64,000 nt of DNA from Adiantum capillus-veneris (taxonomy: Eukaryota; Streptophyta; Polypodiopsida; Polypodiales; Pteridaceae): assembly GCA_014529385.2 (NCBI GenBank), contig CM043942.1, forward strand, positions 108,641,141 to 108,705,140, in the 5' to 3' direction. The notes under the pieces were generated by a model. It searched no databases and was not told where the DNA came from. It saw nothing but the letters and a program-made list of their open reading frames with translations. Position 1 is the first letter of the stretch. Each line of letters opens with the position of its first letter. The position numbers were made by a program, and so were the translations under genes. This document shows positions 11,701 through 22,941 of the stretch, piece by piece.

Positions 11701-12897
11701 ATCTGAACCATCTGAAATGGTAATCAAAATCTTACCAACGCCTTTGATTGGATAAGAAGCATTATTTGCACATGTCACCTTCTTTCCTGCTGGAGCTGCA
11801 TCCAATGAACAAAACAAATCCTTCCTTGAAGTAATATGCCTGGATGCACCACTATCAAAGTACCAAATCATTTGTGTCTTGTCAACACTGTAAGCAGAAA
11901 AATTTGAACATACTACAAAAGCATAAGAATCCTGCACAAAGTTTGCAGACTCTTCTTTAGCTGTAGAAGAATCACCAGAAGCTGAAACAACCAAACTTGA
12001 CTCTTTCTTCTTTTCTTTAGCAATTCGCTTTTTACACTCACTAATGTAGTGACCAGGTTTCTTGCAGTAGTGACATTTACCTTTCTTCTTGGACTTGTCG
12101 GAATCACCTTTAGACTTCTCTGAAGATTGTCCTGCACTAGACTTGGAGTGATGAGCACTCTCTTTACCCCTGTTTTTGTTCTGTACAACAAGAGCATGAT
12201 CCATACCATCCACCTGTAAAGACTTGTTCTTACGTGATTGATCCTCCTGCAATAGCAAAGCCACTAACTCTTCAAAATGAAGAGGGTCAGGATTAGCTCG
12301 CAAAGACAGAGTCAAAGAAGTCTGAAAAGTCAAATAAGATGGTGGTAGTGAATTGAGTGTTTTGGAAACCAAGTCCTTCTCTGGAATCACTTCATCAATG
12401 CTAAGCAATTGCTCTTTAAAATCCCTTATTTTTGTAAGATGCTCGACAATATCGTCACCTTCGTCCATCTGTATTTTGTCAAGTTGTTTCTTCAAAAACT
12501 CTATTCTGGCAGCGTTTCTTCCTCCAAACATAGCTTGCAGAGTGTTCCAAGCATCCTCAGAAGTTCTGCAAGATCTGATATGTGGTGTGATTGTCCTCTT
12601 TATGGTTAAGGCAATCACAGCCATAGCCTGTGCATCTTTAGTATCCCATCTCTTTTGCTCTGGAGTGACTTGTGAGGGTCCTGCACCAAAAGCTGCACCA
12701 CGACCAGGGGTGGCAGGTGCAATGCTACCTGGACGAACTTCATCTCCAGATACATAATCCCACAATCCTTTACCAACCAAAACATTTTTGGCCATAAAAG
12801 ACCAAAGAGAATAGTTGGTACCATCCAATTTGTCTTCGGATGTAAACGCACCAAAAATCTCTTTCTCCGTTGATTGAGCCATACTGTAGATGCACAC
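8701..12897 (-). CDS. Copia-1 Gag-Pol polyprotein, intact
   Basis: The single 1398-residue frame has the copia order gag, protease, integrase, RT, RNase H. Approximate positions are: gag with CCHC knuckle CHYCKKPGHYISEC (residues 273-287), protease WYFDSGASRHIT (346-357), integrase HHCC finger (LWHARFGHVG to CEGCVLG, 480-525), integrase triad HSDVCGPM, TDRGGEY and NGVAERKN (about 549-645), RT YVDDMLLTG (about 1075), and RNase H SDSDWAGD (about 1250) with a TKHIEVHYHYVRERLH tail. The first Met is at 12897; the Met five codons later (MAQSTEKE, 12882) better matches usual copia gag starts. No stop or frameshift is visible. The product would assemble virus-like particles and copy and integrate the element. 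Confidence 0.96.
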   Translation of the reverse strand: MCIYSMAQSTEKEIFGAFTSEDKLDGTNYSLWSFMAKNVLVGKGLWDYVSGDEVRPGSIAPATPGRGAAFGAGPSQVTPEQKRWDTKDAQAMAVIALTIKRTITPHIRSCRTSEDAWNTLQAMFGGRNAARIEFLKKQLDKIQMDEGDDIVEHLTKIRDFKEQLLSIDEVIPEKDLVSKTLNSLPPSYLTFQTSLTLSLRANPDPLHFEELVALLLQEDQSRKNKSLQVDGMDHALVVQNKNRGKESAHHSKSSAGQSSEKSKGDSDKSKKKGKCHYCKKPGHYISECKKRIAKEKKKESSLVVSASGDSSTAKEESANFVQDSYAFVVCSNFSAYSVDKTQMIWYFDSGASRHITSRKDLFCSLDAAPAGKKVTCANNASYPIKGVGKILITISDGSDLCLPDVLYVPGIKKNLLSVSSLAKNGLRVIFEDDRCVVRDRENGYSLITTGTLENGLFVLDRYEKQIQVCIVETKTQAMQDAELWHARFGHVGYGSLMTLQRHNMVHDLSLLEMPPRHVCEGCVLGKMHRFAFSQDGSVRATRKLQLVHSDVCGPMRTPSIGNSLYFVTFIDDFSRFCWVYPLKAKSDVFAVFQHYVAMVENETGCKVQTLRTDRGGEYMSGAFKDFLGKKGIKHQCTMPYTPQQNGVAERKNRSLMETARCMLKAKSLPHKLWMEAVACAAHVLNRCPTRALKTITAYEAWYDKKPSVSYLRVFGCLAYAHIPQQLRGKLDDKAIKCIFVGYSSGSKGYRLYNPATNKIFESRDVIFVETTAQPMVAFDVPHMQTHDVFEGLLPSFVENQDSQQVDNLDQSFDQHVTPHDVEEIVREEQEVLREERTLPKWVQKTLQDSKLDAPLPRKTRAGTTFGREQVDLACFSTLCDADEPDSFEQALECAQWKDAMQQEIDSIHKNHTWDLVDLPTGKKPIGTKWVFKVKRKQDGIVDRYKARLVAKGYAQQKGIDYDETFAPTSRASTVRSLVAIAAHHGWKVHQLDIKTAFLNGDLQEEVYVSQPSGFVVKGQEQKVCRLRKALYGLKQAPRAWYEKIHTYLIGQGFQNSPTESTLYVKKRDGVLIMLTLYVDDMLLTGNTADEIEAFKDALRKTFEMSDLGLLHYYLGIQFVQSEDGIYMLQAKYLHKILDKFGMQNCKPISTPVETGSKLSMHDAGETFDVHTYAAAVGCLIYLAGNTRPDIQFGVSQASRFMHSPGMHHWQAVKRILRYLSGTPNLAMFFPRGDMYGKHSSMQLLGYSDSDWAGDFDTRHSTSGNCFFLGNACISWLSKKQPTVATSTCEAEYRAAFTATVDCVWIRRLLADLCECQQAPTTIFTDNQSAMAVARNPVFHARTKHIEVHYHYVRERLHAGEITLTYCPTQDNIADLFTKALSREKFEAFRKALGLLSYT

Positions 12898-13267
12898 AAG
12901 AGAGCAAAAGAACCTCCAAGAGATTCACAAATCTCCTCTCCAATCCAAGCAAAACTCTACACAAAATCTCAGCACAAAGCTAAGACAAGCTGCTTCCCAA
13001 AAGAACTGTTTACCTGAAGAAAATCTGTCAAAAAGCACACCCTCTTGATCTAAACGCCTCGAAAAAGTAACTTCTGCTACACTGCTCAGAACGAAATTCT
13101 GAGGGCTCGAACGGCTTCGAAAGGGGGGTAAAACCCCAGGTCACCTATTCAGAATACTCCCGGAACGTCGAGGATGCTCCCGCGAACAAATTTTCTGAAA
13201 ACTGCCTGAAAACTGCGATTGCGCGCGCGGACGCGAAAACGCAAGTAGAGGCTCTGGAAATCACCTC

Positions 13268-13279
13268 GCTCTGATACCA
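13268..13279 (-). promoter_or_regulatory. Primer binding site, initiator-Met tRNA type
   Basis: On the minus strand TGGTATCAGAGC lies two bases inside the 5' LTR. It matches the 3' end of plant initiator tRNA-Met, the usual primer of plant copia elements. Confidence 0.9.
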
Positions 13280-13281
13280 AT

Positions 13282-13564
13282 TGTTGAAGATGATGAAACA
13301 GGAAACAGAAGGAAGACAGCAACTCAGAGTAGGAAGAAGATGGAGAAGGAGAAGACACAGAGCTTGTGTACGAAATCTCTGTAGTCTCTCTCTCTGTATT
13401 GGAATAATAATTAATGTGTATACAAACTCAGAGCTACAAAGCTTATATGAAACCCTAAGAGATAAGGTGTCCTTTCACACCAGATGTCCAGGGGGAAAAA
13501 CCCAGTGGGAGAAAAGTGCCCCTGGTGAAGCGCGTATACACACTAACACTACTACATGTCTACA
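13282..13564 (-). repeat. Copia-1 LTR (5' LTR on the minus strand)
   Basis: Partner of 8371-8653, same length and ends, followed on the right by the CATGT target duplication. Confidence 0.95.
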
Positions 13565-14480
13565 CATGTGGTCCGTATTGTCTCTCTCTAACATAGTTCT
13601 GATTATAGAAACATTTGTGAGTTTCGTGGTTTGTCCATTTTTGTTCTGTAGCACACCATTTCAATATTCGCTCTACATTCTCTCGTGGCCTTTGTTGAAG
13701 GTTGCACCACTGGGTTGGATGGTCACCTCCACAAGTATCACATTTTCGGGTGGACGGTTGTCGTGTGTTTGGGTTCTTCATGTTTCCTTGGTTCATTCTC
13801 TTGATCACTTCCTCGATCATTCGATCAACGTCCGGTACAATTGGGTTTTTCCCTCCCAATTTTGTCGTGGACTCACTCGTGGTTGAAGAGGTGCTACTAT
13901 TCCCCTGATTTGTGTCTTTAGTCACCTCCCCATATGCTTTGCAGTTATCTACAAGATACAATGCCTCTTTCGTGACTTGCTCAAAGGTTACACAGGGTTT
14001 CAGGTGCAAGTCCTTTTTGAGCGTGTCATTTTGTAGTCCCTCTATGAAGAGGACTGATAGTCTTTCATCCTGAGGTAGTTCTCGAGCAGGGCATCTTTCT
14101 ATGTACTGCTTGAAATGAAGCGATGCTTCCTTCACTTTTTCTTTTTCTTTTGCTTAAATGCATAGATCTGGGAGACAGTGTTATGCTTGATCCCTCTTTT
14201 TGAGAATTCCTCAACGAATTATCGGAGAAGTTGCTCAATACTTGGGATTTCCAAGCTATTTAATGGTTGAAACCAAGTCAGGGAAGTATCTTCCAATGTC
14301 AACCCAAATCCTTCATATTGAGTGTGGAAATCAGTTACCTGTTCCGCTCTCAATACTTGTTTGAAGACTGAAACATGGGCATCCATTATACATTTTGGGC
14401 AAGCATTTTTCTACCTAAGATGGTCACATATGCTTGGACTCTGCAACCATTCTAACAACTCCTGGTCCACCTGGGATGGC
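13565..14480 (-). pseudogene. Gag-like capsid and zinc-knuckle fragment
   Basis: The open segment 13565-14135 encodes HFKQYIERCPARELPQDE, a VTFEQVTKEALYLVD stretch and a CCHC-like knuckle (CDTCGGDHPTQWC). Upstream, to about 14480, other frames carry further capsid-like sequence (TWFQPLNSLEIPS), so the frame has shifted and holds stops. The domain order suits a gypsy-class gag. It differs from both the Tat gag and the gag of the element at 52067-60893. Copia-1 inserted just downstream of the zinc knuckle. Confidence 0.65.
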
Positions 14481-15040
14481 TTCTCTTGGTTCGTAATCTC
14501 CTCTTGGTACTAACAGTGGTATCCTATCCGCACTTCGTTCATCAAGTCGATCTCGTGTGATAGCCGGAGCGATTCCATTGGTGTAAGTGAATTCAGGAAC
14601 AGAGCTACCCCTATGTGTGTTCATGGAAGCCCTAGTCGCCATTGACCCTAAGGGTTCTATTCTTGGAACTCGTTCATATCCATAAGAATCCTCCACTCTG
14701 GTTCTCAAGGGGCTCTCAAGTACAATCTCAGGTTTGATGTGAGTAGTCGTGGTTTTTTCAGCTTCCACATTTACATAGTATTGGTGGAGTGGTCCTCCAA
14801 AATATGTATATCTCTCTAACTCCTTCTGATCCATTGGGGAGTACTTTCGGCCATACTTGTCCATTATGACCACCTGAATACTTCTACCCTTCGTGTACGT
14901 GTAAACATATAAGTTTTTTCAGTCTGTTAATTCTTTGATGCGGGGCTCGTCACATCTGTAATAGAGTTTTTGGTCTCCATTATTGAACTTATAAAGCCCG
15001 ACATATGTGTTGTCCGTCTTAAGGCGCTCTGTCTCATTGG
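14424..15040 (-). pseudogene. N-terminal or upstream ORF of the gag remnant, unknown
   Basis: An open segment at 14424-14873 continues the frame of weaker coding-like sequence up to about 15040 (NTYVGLYKFNNGDQKLYYRC). It contains KYGRKYSPMDQKELERYTYF and is rich in charged residues. I do not recognise the domain. Its position upstream of the capsid-like part and on the same strand suggests an N-terminal extension or an accessory ORF of the same retroelement. Confidence 0.4.
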
Positions 15041-15365
15041 TGCTGACGGCCGGTTTTCAAAACCGCGACTGCGAGAACCAAACCCTTAGAAGGGGAGAGC
15101 ATATTACCAAGAGAAAAGAAAAGTTTCTTTAACATTCACCACCCCTAGGCTTAACCACTAGTGGGGCGCCACCAATTTGGCCACATCTCTCCATTATCGC
15201 CAGAAGACAGAGCCCTCTCTCTCCTGCTGCTCGGCTCCGCCACACACTCTCTCTCACTTACCCTACCGCTGCATCACCCGGCCCAATGGGTGCATAAAAA
15301 AACATTTCCTATATTCCCTAGCGGGCCACCAATTTTGTAAATTCTCTCTCTCTCTTCCATTATTC

Positions 15366-15404
<39 letters not shown>

Positions 15405-15614
15405 CATATCCTAGCCCAGCGAGGCGCCATACCTCACCCCTCCCTCTTCCCTCTCGACCACACCCCCTCGGATTCACTCTCCTCCCTATCCCACCTCCCC
15501 CCTTGTTTTCTTCCCACCGGCATACCACCGCCCTATCCTCCCCCCTATCTTCCCCTCCCTCAGTTAGCTCTCACTCTCTCCCTTTGAGTGAGAGGCCCCA
15601 TGGGGATAGAAGAG

Positions 15615-15671
<57 letters not shown>

Positions 15672-15896
15672 GCAGCCGTTTTTTGACCTAGTAGACAGCA
15701 GTCCACTCTTTTGATCATAACTTCTTCATCTGAACTCCGATTTGGGTGATCTATAGCCTCAATCGAAGAGCACGAAGTCCTCTACGCATTGATGTTAAGA
15801 CAGAAATTTTCAGAGTTATGGAAGGCGTTTCTGTAGCAGCATTTCCGAAGTGAACAGATTCAACAAAATTGATTTTCATCTCCTATTTTACATACA

Positions 15897-16847
15897 ATGT
15901 GTTCCGGCACTCGCAAGGGTTCTTCTTCTTCAACAAGGTCCACAACCATTGTGGAAAATGATCCAAAATCTCCTAAGTGTGGAGATAGCAACACAACCAC
16001 CCAACCAACGACATCGGAAACCATGATCATGGCGTACTTGGTATCATTGCAAGAGACCGTAAACAAACAAGGCGAAGACTTACGAGCACTTGCAATGGAG
16101 AATGGCACACTAAGGGTACTTGTGGTTGAGAATGAGAATCTCAAGAGGACACTTGAGATGCAAACAACACGTTTGATGCAACTTGAAGAGGAAGTCAAGG
16201 AATGTAAACGCTCTCTTGTGGACTTGAATGCTTTGAAGGAGCGGATGAGCAAAGTAGAGCATGACCATGAATTGAAAGAGGAGAAATTTGACACTATGAG
16301 CCGGGATGTATGCGACATGAAAAATGTATGCACAAATAAGTCTTGGGCTGATGTATGTGGTAGCAATGTGGTTTCTAATTCCTCACTCATGCAAGCTATG
16401 GTTCAAACAAAGAATGTTGAGAATGTGGATGTGGAGGAGTTGAAGGAACGGGAGCGACGTTCCAAGAACATTGTTATTCGTGGAATTCCCGAAGAGAAGT
16501 TAGAGACACCTCCTTCTCTTGCCATTGTTATTGAAGATTTCTTCAAAACCCACTTTGGCATGTCCGGAGTTATGGTCTATGGAGCACATAGAGTGGGGAA
16601 GCAAGGAGCTCCTCGCTCGGGAGAACGGCCAATTGTATGCACCATGCCGGATGAGACCAAGCGAAAGATTATCCTTGATAAAAGTTGGATCTATTTGAGG
16701 GATACAAAATGTTTTGTATGTGAAGATCGCACTATTAAGCAACAAAATATGCGTCGCAAGGCATATGAGGAAAAGAATAATAAAAACAAGGAGATCTCTC
16801 ATGAAGAAAATGTGCCCAAGGAGGAGGCAAGTCTCTCAAGCAAATAG
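15897..16847 (+). CDS. LINE ORF1 protein (coiled coil plus L1-ORF1p-like RNA-binding domain)
   Basis: 316 residues. A Ser/Thr-rich start is followed by a leucine-heptad coiled coil at about residues 45-130. After a linker (KSWADVCGSNV), a region resembling an L1 ORF1p-type RRM and C-terminal domain begins with SKNIVIRGIPEE (about 188-199) and includes YGAHRVGK, RPIVCTM, KRKIIL and RRKAYEEKN. Such proteins trimerise and coat LINE RNA. Many plant LINEs carry a CCHC-type ORF1 instead; no zinc knuckle is visible here. The start is the ATG after the leader; the next ORF begins within 7 bases of the stop. Confidence 0.8.
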   Translation: MCSGTRKGSSSSTRSTTIVENDPKSPKCGDSNTTTQPTTSETMIMAYLVSLQETVNKQGEDLRALAMENGTLRVLVVENENLKRTLEMQTTRLMQLEEEVKECKRSLVDLNALKERMSKVEHDHELKEEKFDTMSRDVCDMKNVCTNKSWADVCGSNVVSNSSLMQAMVQTKNVENVDVEELKERERRSKNIVIRGIPEEKLETPPSLAIVIEDFFKTHFGMSGVMVYGAHRVGKQGAPRSGERPIVCTMPDETKRKIILDKSWIYLRDTKCFVCEDRTIKQQNMRRKAYEEKNNKNKEISHEENVPKEEASLSSK

Positions 16848-16853
16848 GGATGC

Positions 16854-19800
16854 GTGACCTATGAGACCGAGTTACAATTGAAAATATGCTTTTGGAATTG
16901 TAATGGATACCCATGGAATGCGGGGGTTGGCATTGATGAACTAACAAGCAAAGCCGATGTTATACTTCTTGTTGAAACTTGGGAGCATGATACACAAAGG
17001 ATTAACGGCTTGGAGGATTACAATGTACATTCATTGATGTGGTCAAATAATCTCAAGCAACGAAGAGGACAAGGAGGGTTAGCATGTATGGTTAAGAAAG
17101 GATTGGAAGATTTTGTATCAATTGTGAAAGATGACAAGTACAAACGTTATGTATGGCTGAAAATTATGACACCAAAAAGAGCACCCATTTTTGTAGCCGG
17201 TTGCTACATTCCTCGTCATGATTCTCCCTTTTATGCTTGCATGGATAGAGATCAACCATTTTCTGATTTGGAAGAGGACATTGCTTATTTCAAAGGTGAA
17301 GGTGATGTTATTGTATTTGGGGATATGAATGCTCGCACAAAAACATTGCAACATGATACTCAACAATTTGATATGCCATACATTTCAAGGGAGTTGGAGG
17401 AAGGTCACTTGTATGATCGTACTTCAATGGATGAGAAAGAGCCGGATCACTATGGAAAGTTACTTTTACACATGTGTAATAGCACGGGTATGCTCATTGC
17501 CAATGGTGTATCTTTGTGGAGTGGAACCAATGGATTTACATGTAGAAGACATAATGGGGATAGTGTGATTGACTATATGCTACTCTCTGAAGCCATCATG
17601 TATCGCATAAAGAGTTTTATGTTTGGTCAATGGACCCCGGAATACGACCATCGCACCTTATGTATTGACCTTTCATGTGGAGAAGCAACTAAGCATGATA
17701 ATCTCAGCCAAAGGAAAGAGAAGTTATCACTATGTATGGATTTCAAACGGGCACCAATGTACATTGAAATGGTTGAGCAAAAATTATGGATGACAAAGCT
17801 TCAATGTGATGCACCATTGGAAACTAAATGGGAAGCTTTCAAGAAAGCTATTTGTTCTTGTGCGAAAGAATGCTTTGCCATAAAGCATCTCCATGGTATC
17901 AACAAAGATAGATCACGCAAAAGGTGGTTTGATAAAGAATGTCAAGATGCTCGAAAGTCCTTGATAAAGCTTGATGCAACTATGGACAAAGACAACTATC
18001 AAAGTCATTTGCATACATACAAGGCATTGATTCAAAAGAAGAGAAGAAGATGGGAAGTAAAGCAACAAGAATTTCAAGTCCAAGAAAAGGCACATGCATG
18101 TGGAAGATTTTGGAGAAACTTGAGAGGCAAGCGGGTTGAGAATTTTGGTAACTTGAGTCTAGTGGATATGTACACACATTGTAGGCAATTATATGAGCAA
18201 GAAAATACTGAAAAAATGCCATTTTATGGTTCACTCCCATGTATGCCGTCTTTTTTTACTATTGAGGATGTATGCGGTGGGCTTGAAAAGTTGGCCACTC
18301 GCAAAGCGGGAGATCTTCAAGGTATCAAGCCGGAGATGATCAAATGGACGGGAGATTTTACCCATGAGTGGATGTGTGATATGTTCAACCTTACACTTCA
18401 ACATGGTATCCCTTATGATTGGAGTACTAATTGGGTTAAGCCTTTGCATAAAGGAGGGGATGTAAAGAATGTAAGCAACTACCGGACTATAATGATTGGG
18501 TCTCTTATGGCAAAGTTGTTTGGGTGCATAATGGAGATGAAATTGAGTGATTGGACTGAAGATAATGACAAGCGTGCAAAGGGACAAGCGGGTTTTCGTC
18601 GATGCCATAGCACCATTGATCATCTTGTCACTCTTCGTGTTCTCATGGAGGAAAGTCGGTTGAAAGGCAAGCGATTGTATTGTTGTTTTGTGGACTTTAA
18701 GAAAGCCTTTGATATGATTCCACGTAACAATTTGTGGAGAAGGATGGAAGAACTCCAAGTGCCAAGTGAGTTTATGCTTGCGGTTTCTCGAATCTATGAG
18801 AAGGTGATTTGTCAATTGCGCATGGGAAGAGAAATTTCAGAAATTTTTGTAAGCACTATTGGGGTTAAACAAGGATGTCCATTGTCACCAACTCTCTTTG
18901 GTCTATGCATCGATCAATTGGAACAAATGGTACTTGACTTTATGCAAGAAGAAGGCATTGAAGAGGTCACTATTTGCAATGCGGTAATCATGCTTTTGTT
19001 GTATGCGGATGATGTAGTGCTTCTAGCACACACTTTAGAAGATGCACAAAAGCTTATGGTTGTCCTTGAGAACTTTTGCTTGCATAGTGGGCTGATTGTA
19101 AATGAATCCAAAACAAAGGTTATGCTTGTGAAAACCAACCATAAGGAGAAGCCATGCATTGTGTACAACAACGAGACACTTGAAGTTGTTGAGAGCTTTA
19201 AGTACCTTGGCCTTGAGGTTCCATCCAATCACAAGTGGCATGAATGTGCTATGCGTCGTTTGGAAGCGGGAAAGAGAGCATATTATGCATTTGAGAACAT
19301 GTGTAATGCGGGAAACATCAAGTGTTGGGTTCTCAAGAAGTATCTTTTTGATGCATTGGTGACACCGGTTCTTCTTTATGGAGTTGAAGTGTGGGGCGGG
19401 AGCATCTGAAAGTCTACTTGGAAAGAGTTTGAGAATGTCCAAAAGCGTTTTCTTACAAACTTTCTCCAAGTTAAGACGCAAACACCATATATGCTCCTAC
19501 TTCTTGAGTCGGGATCTCTTCCAATTGAGGTTATGGGCATGGAAAGGGTTGTGGAGTACATGATAAAGATGCGTCAAAACCCCTCACATCAACTTTCTAC
19601 AATTGCATGGGAAGCAAGCAAAAAAGTTCAAAAGACGCATAAAAGCAAGATCTTGAGCACGGGATGGATGCAAGACATAAAGAAGTGGTTTGGGAGATGG
19701 GATGCATTACACTTGCTACATGATGCTTCAATTGACTCTCAAGTGAATGAAGCTTTTCTACAACACCAATGTATTACGGCTTGGGAGAAATCCGGTGGGT

Positions 19801-20246
19801 CACGCTTCATACATTACACCACCTATATTGCCCCCAACTACAAAACCATGTTCTTCGCTGAGAGAGGAAACCGTACTCACACTTACATGCTTGAGCCTAT
19901 TCCCTTGTCCGCGATACGCACTATCGCAGCAATTCGGCTTAGCTCCCATTTCCTTCGATGCGAGATAGGGCGTTGGGGCAATGGAGAAGAGTCAAATCGA
20001 TTGTGCACATTATGCTCACTGCAAGTTCGAGAGTCTGAGTACCACACACTACTAGAGTGCTCAGCTTTTGATCACATCCGAACTTGCTTCTCTCACATTT
20101 TCAGCCATAACTTAGACCTACACACTTTCCTCTCCCAGCCAAAGTGTGGGCTCTCCATTGCGACTCTCATCACTACAATTTTGGAGCATCGAGAGTCACT
20201 CATCAACCATACACATAGTACATCACATGTAACTTTGGTCCCATAG
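16854..20246 (+). pseudogene. LINE ORF2: AP endonuclease and reverse transcriptase, one premature stop
   Basis: An AP-type endonuclease (ICFWNCNG, VETWEHD, FGDMNAR, SVIDYMLLS, YDHRTL; about 16885-17670) precedes an RT (KPLHKGGD, GQAGFRRCHSTIDHL, FVDFKKAFDMI, GVKQGCPLSP, catalytic LLYADDVVLLA at about 18990-19025). After a TGA at 19407-19409 the same frame continues (KEFENVQKRFLTNFLQ) to 20246, with a C-terminal CxxC..H..C motif (CTLC to LLEC, about 20003-20060). One stop is the only break seen. No clear ATG lies at the start; the frame opens at a GTG (16854), so translation may depend on reinitiation or shifting after ORF1. Confidence 0.88.
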
Positions 20247-20283
20247 GTCATATTTGACCTCCGAGGACGATAATAAAATCTAT

Positions 20284-21300
<1,017 letters not shown>

Positions 21301-21445
21301 ACACCCCCTCCCATCTCTCCCCGACACACGCAGGTAGCCTTCTCTCACTTTCTCTCTCTCGCTCTCGGCCCATGCGGGTGTAGCGTACAGACATAAACAC
21401 CACACACACACACACACATCAATCCCCTCAGCATCCCACCATTCC

Positions 21446-21466
21446 CCCCCCCCCCCCCCCCCCCCC
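21446..21466. repeat. Poly-C tract
   Basis: Roughly 21 C residues in the Tat-B 5' LTR. The 3' LTR lacks it at the matching place but has its own longer C-run near 46285-46312. Confidence 0.9.
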
Positions 21467-22138
21467 GCTCACTCACGTTCTCTCACCTCTCCCTCGCTCT
21501 GTGCAAGCCTGCGAGCTAGAAAAAAAAAAGGATTTTTTAATATATGATTTATTACAACCTCATTCCCACACACACATTCTCGTTCACACACACTCACCCA
21601 CACGGCACACACAACCCCAAGCTGTACACACACATACACGTAAACGATAACATATGCACTCACATATATAGCACGCACACCTACATGCACGAGTTTAAGT
21701 ATACACATACACACGCACACGTATCTGCACACACCAAAAAAAAAAACTGAAGGACATCGACGACATCGACAAAAAGAAAGGAGATGGTCAAGTCTCGCGT
21801 TGCCAACACCAAAACAAGCAAAGGTGCCAAAGGCATGCCCCGGCCGACCCCGAAAGTGACTAATGCACTACACCGAAGCACCAGCGAGGCCACCATTCAC
21901 CGGCATCGCATCCACGACACCCTCTTCAGTAAAACGTATAGGTTGTCATCATTTTCTCCAGTTTCAAATCAAACTTGTAAAAAAATCCCAAACTTGTAAA
22001 TTCTCATCTCTCTAGGTGATGGTCACAAAGGCCCACCTAGAGGTTTTCCTTATAATATTTCCCAAGACAAAGCAAGGGTCAACCACCCAAGGCCCACCAG
22101 GTTGCTTTGTCTCCCCTGATTAGATTACCCTAATAAAA

Positions 22139-22260
22139 CCAGATTACCCTAATCTAAAGCAGCTAACACCTATAAAAAGGCACTCGGGGGGGTAAAACCA
22201 GATTACCCTAATCTAAAGCAGCCAACACCTATAAAAAGGCACTCGGGGGGGGGGGGGCAA
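22139..22260 (+). promoter_or_regulatory. Duplicated TATA-box module in the Tat-B 5' LTR
   Basis: The module CCAGATTACCCTAATCTAAAGCAGC..CACCTATAAAAAGGCACTCGG occurs twice in tandem, with TATAAAAAGG at 22171-22180 and 22230-22239. The 3' LTR has one (TATAAAAAG at 48066-48074). This is the likely LTR core promoter, followed by a G-run. Confidence 0.6.
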
Positions 22261-22596
22261 GTTCATCAGATGGTCAGCACTTGGTAGTATTTTGGTGGGA
22301 GGGATTGGAAAGCATTTGCATCACGAGAGAGGGGACTTAGTGTAGCAAATTTTCTTTGGGAATTTGTACTATGTAAAAGAAGCTATGTCTACATATCGAC
22401 TCCAATAGTCGATACATACACATTCATGTTAGCAAGGTTTTCGTGTCGGTGAATCATCCCTAGAGAACGCACTAATAGGATCACTATCTCTCCCTCTATC
22501 TTTCTATCACCATGATTGTCACATCGTCGGAAATAAGGTTGCTATAAATATTGCAAGAAAGTAGTTCTCCCTCACACCCCCAAGGGTTTTCATCAC

Positions 22597-22600
<4 letters not shown>

Positions 22601-22657
<57 letters not shown>
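22601..22657. repeat. (GT)n microsatellite
   Basis: About 57 bases of GT near the end of the 5' LTR; the 3' LTR has a (CT)n/(CTAT)n run at the matching place (48448-48555). Confidence 0.95.
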
Positions 22658-22661
<4 letters not shown>

Positions 22662-22941
22662 TGTGTATGTGGAGAGTCCATGATATTTCAAATCACCGTT
22701 GTCTACGTCCTAGCCGCTCAAAGCTAGGTGGTGTCCCCCCTGTTCGCTTAATCGTGACCGGCTTGTGGCATGCATCGGCTCTGAGCGTTTTCGAGGCCAT
22801 CGGGGTTCGTGTCGTGCTTTGCGTCCGTCTTTTGGTGCCCCCACGGAGGAGGGCTTCTCAGAAACCTTCAATTAACAATGCTGGAAGCAACGCACATCAT
22901 CAATCATGGACGAATAACTGAAGGAATTCTCTAACTGGAGG

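Larger units (their letters stand above)
8371..13564 (-). mobile_element. Copia-1: complete Ty1/copia retrotransposon
   Basis: Two 283-bp LTRs (8371-8653 and 13282-13564) look identical by eye. They bracket a 1398-codon uninterrupted polyprotein on the minus strand. A 5-bp target duplication, CATGT, flanks it (8366-8370 and 13565-13569). An initiator-Met PBS and a polypurine tract sit in the right places. Identical LTRs and an open frame indicate a recent insertion of an element that may still be competent. Confidence 0.97.
8250..15043 (-). mobile_element. Remnant of a minus-strand LTR retroelement (gag region), host of Copia-1
   Basis: Gag-like sequence on the minus strand occupies about 13565-15040 and appears to continue at 8250-8370 left of the Copia-1 insertion, as a proline-rich gag tail when the TSD is collapsed. 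No protease, RT or LTR was found. The left boundary is uncertain; the right boundary is the Tat-B 5' LTR at 15044. Confidence 0.6.
15669..20283 (+). mobile_element. Non-LTR retrotransposon (LINE), nearly full length
   Basis: A 5' leader (about 15669-15896), ORF1 (15897-16847), ORF2 (16854-20246) and a short 3' region ending ATAATAAAATC are bracketed on both sides by (CT)n of the host LTR. Because both flanks are CT repeat, a target-site duplication cannot be defined. ORF1 appears intact; ORF2 carries a single in-frame stop. Confidence 0.88.

Noticed and set aside
22826-22850. Primer binding site of Tat-B (TTTGGTGCCCCCACGG)
   Set aside because: Position is right, but I could not match it to a plant tRNA 3' end with confidence.
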